A DNA stretch of 64,000 nt from CAWUJT01 sp963922715 (GTDB lineage Bacteria; Pseudomonadota; Alphaproteobacteria; Rhodobacterales; Rhodobacteraceae): positions 1 to 64,000 of the forward strand of contig CAWUJT010000004.1 of assembly GCA_963922715.1 (NCBI GenBank), given 5' to 3'. Below, piece after piece: positions 57,135-64,000 of the stretch (positions are counted from its first letter, which is position 1; every line of letters begins with the position of its first letter). The notes beneath the pieces were generated by a model. The model worked only from the letters and a program-made list of their open reading frames with translations. It was not told where the DNA came from and did not search any database. Made by a program: the position numbers and the translations under genes.

Positions 57135-58142
57135 ATGGGCGATGCAGACGTTCTTCTTGAAGATATTGACCAGCTTGGGGACCGGCTGGCCCAGGCGCGC
57201 GCGCAAGTGGCGCAAAAGATTATCGGTCAGGAAGAGGTTGTGACCCTGACACTTGCAGCCATTCTGTCGGGGGGGCACGCACTTTTGATGGGCTTGCCTG
57301 GTCTTGGCAAAACCTTGCTGGTTGAAACACTGTCCACGGTTCTGGGGCTTTCGGGCAACCGGATTCAGTTCACCCCCGACCTGATGCCGGGCGATATTTT
57401 GGGCTCTGAAGTTTTGGAAACCTCCGCCGATGGGTCAAGGGCGTTTCGATATATCCAAGGGCCGATCTTCGCCCAACTGCTGATGGCCGATGAAATCAAC
57501 CGTGCGTCCCCGCGCACGCAATCGGCCCTTCTGCAAGCCATGCAAGAACACCACGTGACGGTGGCCGGACACACACATGCATTGCCCGCACCCTTTCACG
57601 TTCTGGCCACACAAAACCCAATTGAACAAGAAGGCACCTATCCCCTGCCCGAAGCGCAGCTGGACCGTTTTCTGGTACAAATCACCGTTCCCTCCCCCGA
57701 CCGCGACACCGAACGCCAGATTCTTCTGGCCACGACGGGAACAGAAACCAAAGACGCGGCCACGGTTTTCGATGCCGAAAGTCTCATCTCCGCGCAACAA
57801 GTGATTCGCCGCATGCCGGTGGGGGACGCTGTTGTGGAAATGATTTTGGATCTTGTGCGGGCCTGCCGTCCCGGCACGCCTGAGGCCCCACGGATTGTCA
57901 ATGACACTGTCGCCTGGGGGCCAGGGCCGCGCGCGGCGCAATCCCTCATGCTCACGGCACGCGCACGCGCACTCTTGGATGGTCGTCTTGCACCAAACCC
58001 TGTGGATGTGGCCGCCCTGGCCGCCCCCGTCCTGAGCCACCGTATGGCGCTGAGCTTTGCCGCGCGGGCCGAAGGCAAAACGCTTGAGACCGTGATTGCA
58101 GAGATTGTTCATATGACAACAAAAATAGATCAGGTGGCCTAA
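57135..58142 (+). CDS. MoxR-family AAA ATPase
   Basis: 335 aa. Walker A GLPGLGKTLLVETL, Walker B region LLMADEINRASPRTQSALLQ and the MoxR signature HHVTVAGHTHALPAPFHVLA with TQNPIEQEGTYPLPEAQLDR. It works as a chaperone for complexes with von Willebrand-type proteins. First gene of a four-gene rightward operon, 9 nt before the DUF58 gene. Confidence 0.95.
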   Translation: MGDADVLLEDIDQLGDRLAQARAQVAQKIIGQEEVVTLTLAAILSGGHALLMGLPGLGKTLLVETLSTVLGLSGNRIQFTPDLMPGDILGSEVLETSADGSRAFRYIQGPIFAQLLMADEINRASPRTQSALLQAMQEHHVTVAGHTHALPAPFHVLATQNPIEQEGTYPLPEAQLDRFLVQITVPSPDRDTERQILLATTGTETKDAATVFDAESLISAQQVIRRMPVGDAVVEMILDLVRACRPGTPEAPRIVNDTVAWGPGPRAAQSLMLTARARALLDGRLAPNPVDVAALAAPVLSHRMALSFAARAEGKTLETVIAEIVHMTTKIDQVA

Positions 58143-58151
58143 GCGCATTCC

Positions 58152-59045
58152 ATGTCTCTTCACACGCAACATACGCCCGAGTCACTGCGCGCCCGCGCGC
58201 AAGAGACTTCCAGCAGCTTTCCCGCACTGCTGGCAGACGCCCACCATTTGGCCGCAACCGTTCTGTTGGGGGCGCATGGACGCCGCCAAGCAGGCCTTGG
58301 GGAAAGCTTTTGGCAATACCGGCCAGCACAGCCTGGCGATTCTCGTAGGCGGATTGATTGGCGCCAATCGGCACGGTCTGATGGCCATTATGTCCGCGAG
58401 ACGGAATGGCAAACACCGCAATCTGTCATGCTCTGGGTCGATGATGCGACCTCCATGCACTACAGTGGCAACAAAAGTCGCCCCTCAAAACGCAGGCGGG
58501 CGCAAACACTCGCCCTGGCCGTTGCCATTCTTGCCCAAAAGGGCGGGGAACGTGTGGGCTTGATGAACTTTGCCGAGCCCCCGCGCTCAGATCAGGCACA
58601 GCTGCATAAGATCGCCACAGCCTTGATGGAGGAACCGACAGAGGCCCCTGACTACGGCGCTCCCAAAACACAGGTGCTGCCGTTTGGCTGCCGTGTTGTG
58701 ATGATCTCTGACTTCCTAGGGAATTTAACGCCCCTGCAAGAAGCGGTAGGGGTAGCGACTGACCGGGGTGTTCGAGGCGCTCTTCTCCATGTGCTTGACC
58801 CCGTTGAGGAGAGCTTCCCGTTTGACGGGCGGGTTTTGTTTCAATCTATGACCGGCGTGATCGAATTTGAAACGCTCAAAGCCCGCAATCTGCGCGCCGC
58901 TTATATTGACCGCCTTGCTGCGCAGAAAGAGGCCTTGAAAGTCCTATGCAAACGCACGGGCTGGCAATATCATAACCACTGGACCGATCGACCGGCAGAG
59001 CCTGCTTTGTTGTGGCTCTATCAAGCATTGCAGGCGAAAATATGA
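58152..59045 (+). CDS. DUF58 protein
   Basis: 297 aa. RPAQPGDSRRRIDWRQSARS followed by DGHYVRETEW is the DUF58 signature, and VMLWVDDATSMHYSG begins a von Willebrand-A-like fold. These proteins pair with MoxR ATPases. It overlaps the next gene by 4 nt. Confidence 0.93.
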   Translation: MSLHTQHTPESLRARAQETSSSFPALLADAHHLAATVLLGAHGRRQAGLGESFWQYRPAQPGDSRRRIDWRQSARSDGHYVRETEWQTPQSVMLWVDDATSMHYSGNKSRPSKRRRAQTLALAVAILAQKGGERVGLMNFAEPPRSDQAQLHKIATALMEEPTEAPDYGAPKTQVLPFGCRVVMISDFLGNLTPLQEAVGVATDRGVRGALLHVLDPVEESFPFDGRVLFQSMTGVIEFETLKARNLRAAYIDRLAAQKEALKVLCKRTGWQYHNHWTDRPAEPALLWLYQALQAKI

Positions 59046-61756
59046 TGTCAGCGCTTTCATTCACCGCACCATTGCTACTGTGGGCGCTGCTGCTGTTGCC
59101 CATTCTCTGGTGGCTCATGCGTGCTGTCCCACCCTCCCCGCTTAAAGAGCGGTTTCCGGGGATTATTCTTCTGCTCGGTCTGCAAGATGACGACACGGAG
59201 ACTGATAAAACACCCTGGTGGCTTCTGGCTCTGCGCATGCTTGCGCTGGCGGCGGTGATTATCGGATTGGCCGGACCCGTGCTGAATCCCGAGACGCGCG
59301 CCCCTGCAACGGGCAGACTCTTGATCGTGATGGATGCCAGCTGGGCCTCGGCACGCGATTGGCCGATGCGCATAAAACGGGTGGAAGAGCTGTTGTCAGA
59401 AGCTCAGCGCGATGGCCGCCCTGTGGCCATTCAACAACTGACAGAGCCGCTCGCCCCACCAGAGTATCTAAGTGCAGCCGACTGGCAGGAACGTCTTATC
59501 GGGTTTTCCCCGCGCCCTTATCGTGCCGACCCAGAAGATATCTCCACCTGGGCAGAGAATTTAGATAATCCCGATGAGATTATTTGGGTAAGTGACAGCT
59601 TGCAGTATGCAGAACCGCTTCCACTGATACCTGATCGTGTTATTCAATCGCCTTTGCCGGTTTATGGTCTTGCATCACCCCAATTCAAAGATGGTGATAT
59701 TGAGCTCACAGCTTTGCGCGCCGCGCCTGGTTTGGAGGATGTCGCGCTCACCCTGCGTGCCGTTGGGCCAGGTCCGAATGGGGCCATGACCCAACTGGCC
59801 AATGAGACTGTGCGCTTTGAAAACACTGAAACCAAAGCGACCGTACTTTTTGATCTTCCGCCAGAGCTGCGCAACCGCGTTCAACGGTTTGAGATTTCCG
59901 GGCAACGCAGCGCGGGGGCTGTTGCGCTGACCGATGACGCGTTACAACGCCGTGAGGTGGCTTTGTTGCGCGCCGGAAGCGACACGGAAACACAAAACCT
60001 CCTCGATCCTCTGTTCTATCTGCGCCAAGCCCTACGCCCCACAACCGATATCCTAGAGGGTGACCTGAGCGATATGCTGCTTGCCAACCCGGATGTGTTG
60101 ATCTTTGCAGACATTGCACAGCTTTCAGCCAGCGAACGCGAGACCGTTCAAACATGGGTCGAAGACGGAGGATTGCTGGTGCGATTTGCTGGCCCACGTT
60201 TGGCAGCATTGGACAGTACAGAGACCGGGCAGGAAGACGCACTTTTGCCGGTTCGATTGCGTGCGGGTGGGCGTTCTGTCGGCGGGGCTTTAAGTTGGGG
60301 AGAGCCCAAAACCCTTCGACCCTTTTCAGATGATAGTCCTTTTGCTGGCCTTCGCGTGTCGGATGAGGTGACCGTGACAACACAAATCATGGCCCAACCC
60401 GATCCAAATTTGGCGGCGCGCACCATCGCGGCGCTCACAGATGGCACACCCCTTGTGACCCGCAAGCGTCTTGGGCAGGGACAAATCGTTCTGTTCCATG
60501 TCACGGCAAATGCCGAATGGTCCTCTTTGCCGTTGTCGGGTATTTTTGTGCGCATGTTGGAACGCCTCGCGGTCACCACAGAACCCTTGATTCTGTCGGG
60601 GGAAGATCTGAGTGGAAGGCTATGGGTGCCACAGGCCATTCTTGATGGCTTTGGCGATTTGAATGACGCCAGCACTCTTGCCGGTATTTCTGGAGAGATT
60701 TTGGCAGATGGACGTCTGGGGCCAGATTTACATGCCGGTCTTTACAAAAATGGTGATCACCAAATCGCGCTGAATGTCTTGACGCCGGAAGATGCGCTAG
60801 AGCCCGCCACGTGGCCTGCTGGTGTGCGTGTCGAGGGTTTGGAGACGCTGACCGAGCAAGAGCTCAAGCCGTATTTCCTCAGCCTTGCCTTTCTTATTCT
60901 GGGTGCAGACATCATAGCATCCCTTTTGGTGAGTGGACGGTTACGTGTAACTGTTATGCTGCTTGCGGCATTCGCAGTCGTGCCCAAAGAGGGGTTGGCT
61001 CAAACCGATGCCGCCCCTCTACAAGCCGCGACGGAAATCACTTTAGCCTATGTCAAAACCGGGGATACCTCTTTGGATAAAATATCAGAAGCGGGACTAA
61101 GGGGCCTTTCAAAAATTCTTACACGCCGCACATCGGTAGAACCAGGACCACCTTTTGGCGTCGATATCGAGCGTGATGAGCTTTCTGTTTATCCATTACT
61201 TTATTGGCCAATCACCGTGTCCCAATCCACCCCTAGCGCCGAGGCCTACGAAAAACTGAACCGCTATTTGCGTGGCGGGGGATTTATTGTTTTTGATAGT
61301 CGCGATGCAGATATCGGGGGTTTTGGGCAAACGCCAAATGGTCGAAAACTCCAGACCCTGGCCTTGGGTCTTGATATACCACCCCTTGAAGTTCTTCCCC
61401 AAGATCATGTCTTAACGCGCAGTTTTTATCTGCTCCAAGATTTTCCCGGCCGTTTTACAAGCCGTGACCTTTGGGTGGAGGCAACGCCAGAGGCCAAACA
61501 AGTTGAAGGCATACCTTTCCGTACCCTCAATGATGGTGTGACACCGATTATGATTGGCGGCAACGATTGGGTCGCTGCTTGGGCCGTGGATGAAAGCGGA
61601 CGCACACTTGTGCCAGTGGGCCGCGGATATTCTGGCGAGGCACAGCGCGAGCTTGCGTATCGCTTTGGGGTGAACCTGGTGATGCATGTGCTGTCTGGCA
61701 ACTACAAATCAGACCAAGTGCATGTTCCGGCTTTGCTGGATCGGTTGGGACAATGA
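59042..61756 (+). CDS. DUF4159 / BatA-type membrane protein
   Basis: 904 aa from MMSALSFTAPLLLWALLLLP. Two N-terminal membrane spans (BatA-like), then a von Willebrand-like start (GRLLIVMDASWASARDWPMR). A span lies near residue 625 (FLILGADIIASLLVSG), followed by the DUF4159 domain with FIVFDSRDADIGGFGQTPNG and REQLAYRFGVN-like text (RELAYRFGVNLVMHVLSG). Probably forms an envelope complex with DUF58 and MoxR. Confidence 0.88.
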   Translation: MMSALSFTAPLLLWALLLLPILWWLMRAVPPSPLKERFPGIILLLGLQDDDTETDKTPWWLLALRMLALAAVIIGLAGPVLNPETRAPATGRLLIVMDASWASARDWPMRIKRVEELLSEAQRDGRPVAIQQLTEPLAPPEYLSAADWQERLIGFSPRPYRADPEDISTWAENLDNPDEIIWVSDSLQYAEPLPLIPDRVIQSPLPVYGLASPQFKDGDIELTALRAAPGLEDVALTLRAVGPGPNGAMTQLANETVRFENTETKATVLFDLPPELRNRVQRFEISGQRSAGAVALTDDALQRREVALLRAGSDTETQNLLDPLFYLRQALRPTTDILEGDLSDMLLANPDVLIFADIAQLSASERETVQTWVEDGGLLVRFAGPRLAALDSTETGQEDALLPVRLRAGGRSVGGALSWGEPKTLRPFSDDSPFAGLRVSDEVTVTTQIMAQPDPNLAARTIAALTDGTPLVTRKRLGQGQIVLFHVTANAEWSSLPLSGIFVRMLERLAVTTEPLILSGEDLSGRLWVPQAILDGFGDLNDASTLAGISGEILADGRLGPDLHAGLYKNGDHQIALNVLTPEDALEPATWPAGVRVEGLETLTEQELKPYFLSLAFLILGADIIASLLVSGRLRVTVMLLAAFAVVPKEGLAQTDAAPLQAATEITLAYVKTGDTSLDKISEAGLRGLSKILTRRTSVEPGPPFGVDIERDELSVYPLLYWPITVSQSTPSAEAYEKLNRYLRGGGFIVFDSRDADIGGFGQTPNGRKLQTLALGLDIPPLEVLPQDHVLTRSFYLLQDFPGRFTSRDLWVEATPEAKQVEGIPFRTLNDGVTPIMIGGNDWVAAWAVDESGRTLVPVGRGYSGEAQRELAYRFGVNLVMHVLSGNYKSDQVHVPALLDRLGQ

Positions 61757-63828
61757 ATTATAGCGTTATCTTTAATCCAATGCTGCCTTGGCCTGTAATT
61801 GCCGTCCTATCGGGTGTTATGCTCCTTATGCTCGGCCTTGCGATTGTCCGCCGCCTACAAGGATGGCCGTTTCGTGCGCTAGCAGCGACAGTGATTGTTG
61901 TCGCCCTTGTCAATCCAGGCCTGCAATCCGAAGACCGCGATGCCTTGCAAGACATCGCCTTGGTGATTGTTGATGAAACCCAAAGCCAACGGCTTGGCAC
62001 CCGCACAGATCAGACAGAAGTCGCCCTCGAAAACCTATTGGCTGAATTTGACCGCCTGGATGTCGAGCCGCGTGTCGCCCGCATCCTTGACAGCACCGAC
62101 GATGAAGGTGGCACCTATGTTTATGAAAAGCTTTACGAGCTGGTGACGGAAGTCCCGCAGCGGCGCATCTCGGGGACGTTCATCATTTCCGATGGCCTAA
62201 TCCATGATCTAACAGCGGCCCCTGCCCTGCCCGCGCCTACGCATGTGATGCTCACAGGACAGGCAAGCGATTGGGACAGGCGGCTTGTGATCGAAAATGC
62301 CCCCAGTTTCGCCATCCTGGATGAGGAATTCATGCTGTCGATACGGGTTGAAGACATGGGGGCTGTACCCGGCACGCTGCCCCCGGAGGCAGAGCTTGAG
62401 ATCACGTTGAATGATGACCGTCCCAGAATCATTCGTGTGCCAACAAATCGAACCGTATCTTTGCCCCTTACATTGACCCGTGGCGGACGCAATGTGATCC
62501 AATTCGATTTGACCGCGCAATCCGATGAACTGACCGCGCGCAACAACGCGGCGGTTTTACAAATCAACGGTGTGCGGGATCGGTTGCGTGTTTTGCTTGT
62601 CTCTGGCCAGCCCCATCCGGGACAAAGAACCTGGCGCAATCTTTTGAAATCCGATGCGACGGTCGATCTTGTGCATTTCACAATTCTGCGCCCACCTGGA
62701 AAGCAAGACGGTGTGCCAGTAACCGAGCTGTCATTGATTTCTTTCCCCACCCGGGAACTCTTTCTTGAAAAGATCGAAGAATTTGATCTGATCATCTTCG
62801 ATCGCTACCGCCGCCGCGGCATCTTATCCCCGATCTACCTTGATAGTGTACGCCGGTATGTGGAAGGCGGTGGGGCGCTGTTGGTGGCCGCTGGACCAGA
62901 TTTCGCAACGGCGGATTCGCTTTATCGGTCTCCACTGTCGGAGGTTTTGCCCCTATCGCCAACAGCGCGTGTCATTGAAGAAGCGTTTTTGCCGAAAATC
63001 ACAGATTTGGGTCAACGACACCCTGTGACAGAGGGTTTAGAAGCCTTTTCCCCTCTCCAGGACGCAGAGTCACCCTGGGGCCGTTGGTTTCGACAAGTCG
63101 AACTGACCGAAAAACGCCGGGTCGAGGCCCAAACCCTCCTGAGCGGATATGATGATAAACCTTTGCTGACCCTCCACCGTGTTGCAGAGGGGCGCGTTGC
63201 CCTTTTGGCCTCTGACAGTGTGTGGTTGTGGGACAGAGGCTTTGAAGGCGGCGGTCCGCAGCTTGAACTGTTGCGCAGGCTTGCGCATTGGATGATGAAG
63301 GAGCCCGAGCTTGAAGAAGAAGCGCTCCGTGTCACCGCCGCAGGGCAAGAGATCACGGTCACACGCCGCACACTGGGGCCAGATGTTGATACGCTGGACA
63401 TTATATTGCCCGATGGCACCTCTGCCGCTGTTGAACTTGCGGAAAGCGCCCCCGGGCAATTTTCGGCCACTTTCACAGCTGCAGAACAAGGGCTCTATCG
63501 CTTTCAAGACGGAGCAATGGAAAGCGTCTTTGCCGTTGGGCCCACAGCACCAAAGGAATTCAGGGAAACCATCGCTTCTGCCACAGCGCTGTCGGCCCTT
63601 GTGGATGCGCAAAGGGGTGGCGTGTCGGTTTTAGAGGCGGGATTGCCTTCCTTACGCCTTGTGCGAGAAGGGCGCCAAGCTGCCGGGCGCGGGTGGCTCG
63701 GCCTTACGCCAAGGGGGGCTTATGTCACAACCGATGTGCGTCTGATACCGCTTTTACCGGCTTGGGTGATCTTATGTCTGGTGCTCGGGCTTTCGGTTGG
63801 GGCGTGGCTCTATGAGGGACGGCGGTAA
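61753..63828 (+). CDS. Large membrane protein of the moxR operon
   Basis: 691 aa, overlapping the DUF4159 gene by 4 nt. Two N-terminal membrane spans (about residues 11-28 and 38-56) and one near the C-terminus (LLPAWVILCLVLGLSVGAWL). The middle has ALVIVDETQSQRLGTRTDQT-like text (IALVIVDETQSQRLG) and a glutamine-amidotransferase-like fold (FDLIIFDRYRRRGILSPIYL, VEGGGALLVAAGPDF). No catalytic Cys is evident, so it is likely a structural domain. Confidence 0.85.
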   Translation: MNYSVIFNPMLPWPVIAVLSGVMLLMLGLAIVRRLQGWPFRALAATVIVVALVNPGLQSEDRDALQDIALVIVDETQSQRLGTRTDQTEVALENLLAEFDRLDVEPRVARILDSTDDEGGTYVYEKLYELVTEVPQRRISGTFIISDGLIHDLTAAPALPAPTHVMLTGQASDWDRRLVIENAPSFAILDEEFMLSIRVEDMGAVPGTLPPEAELEITLNDDRPRIIRVPTNRTVSLPLTLTRGGRNVIQFDLTAQSDELTARNNAAVLQINGVRDRLRVLLVSGQPHPGQRTWRNLLKSDATVDLVHFTILRPPGKQDGVPVTELSLISFPTRELFLEKIEEFDLIIFDRYRRRGILSPIYLDSVRRYVEGGGALLVAAGPDFATADSLYRSPLSEVLPLSPTARVIEEAFLPKITDLGQRHPVTEGLEAFSPLQDAESPWGRWFRQVELTEKRRVEAQTLLSGYDDKPLLTLHRVAEGRVALLASDSVWLWDRGFEGGGPQLELLRRLAHWMMKEPELEEEALRVTAAGQEITVTRRTLGPDVDTLDIILPDGTSAAVELAESAPGQFSATFTAAEQGLYRFQDGAMESVFAVGPTAPKEFRETIASATALSALVDAQRGGVSVLEAGLPSLRLVREGRQAAGRGWLGLTPRGAYVTTDVRLIPLLPAWVILCLVLGLSVGAWLYEGRR

Positions 63829-63830
63829 TC

Positions 63831-64000
63831 TCAGGCAAACGATTGTGCTTTTGTCATCGTCTCCCCGGTAAAAACAACAGGTTTGACCAACCGAAATGAC
63901 AGGGCTTCGGCCAAATGCATATCCGCGACGTCTTCTGATCCGGCGAGATCTGCAATCGTGCGCGCCACTCTGAGAATGCGGTGGTACCCGCGTGCGGAAA
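63831..64000 (-). CDS. ComM/YifB-like Mg-chelatase family protein, 3' end only
   Basis: The last 56 codons of a leftward gene: SARGYHRILRVARTIADLAG followed by HLAEALSFRL and a short tail. This is the C-terminal part of ComM/YifB (SAR-x-YHR-x-L-x-VARTIADL), an AAA helicase that aids branch migration in natural transformation. Its stop lies 3 nt after the stop of the previous gene (convergent). The rest is outside the window. Confidence 0.88.
   Translation of the reverse strand, partial: SARGYHRILRVARTIADLAGSEDVADMHLAEALSFRLVKPVVFTGETMTKAQSFA

Noticed and set aside
1..64000. CRISPR arrays and insertion sequences
   Set aside because: No regularly spaced repeats and no transposase-like frame were seen in the window.

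Overview
The window is a stretch of an alphaproteobacterial chromosome, most likely from the order Rhodobacterales (Roseobacter-type). This rests on the bchE-bchJ pair for bacteriochlorophyll synthesis with a PpsR-type palindrome upstream, on the zur-znuCB/znuA zinc locus, and on the general gene style. About two thirds of it (39-40582) is one complete, apparently intact HK97-type siphovirus prophage. It sits in the 3' end of a tRNA-Leu(UAA) gene and is bounded by a 17-bp direct repeat.

Prophage layout, left to right. The integrase and a small overlapping 57-aa gene lie at the left end, last in a tightly overlapping leftward early operon (about 6203 down to 129) of HNH, HTH, DUF2303, DUF2786 and unknown genes. 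That operon is driven by a strong promoter carrying two copies of a 16-bp palindrome. A small lipoprotein gene with its own promoter and a CI-like repressor follow. The same palindrome family fills the gap between the repressor and a rightward Cro-like gene. The rightward early block (7476-13098) holds small overlapping genes, a DUF1937 protein, a DNA methyltransferase, a DUF1376-like protein and a 187-bp gap with a perfect DnaA box (candidate origin). Two genes in this block, a 91-aa protein and a DUF1640 coiled-coil protein, run in the opposite direction. From 13285 come HNH, terminase, portal, prohead protease, capsid, head-tail connectors, tail tube, a tail chaperone with a -1 frameshift site, tape measure, NlpC/P60 peptidase, tip protein and fibre. 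A hicAB toxin-antitoxin pair with its own promoter interrupts the tail genes. After the fibre lie a glycosyltransferase, a small membrane-protein/HTH pair with its own operator, and the lysis genes (holin-like protein, membrane-anchored GH24 endolysin, overlapping spanins). Two accessory structural genes, a 919-aa AT-rich beta-rich protein, a DUF6900 protein and a Dam-type methyltransferase complete the right end.

Host part (40583-64000). A 0.77-kb stretch without a convincing gene follows attR. Then come bpt (leucyl/arginyl-protein transferase), an RND efflux pump with a divergent TetR regulator, bchJ and bchE, znuB-znuC-zur diverging from znuA, and a leftward housekeeping block (rnhA, DUF3429, ispH, a GlsB/YeaQ-type membrane protein, fmt, def, DUF1285). 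A rightward four-gene operon of moxR, DUF58, DUF4159 and a large membrane protein follows. The window ends in the 3' end of a comM/yifB-like gene.

How the parts work together. The prophage has all modules needed for a temperate life cycle: integration, an immunity switch, a candidate origin, head, tail and lysis. No broken structural gene was seen. It also carries several independently promoted or inverted cargo units (lipoprotein, 91-aa gene, DUF1640, hicAB, membrane-protein/HTH pair) that could be active in the lysogen. All family assignments come from reading motifs by eye; no database search was run.
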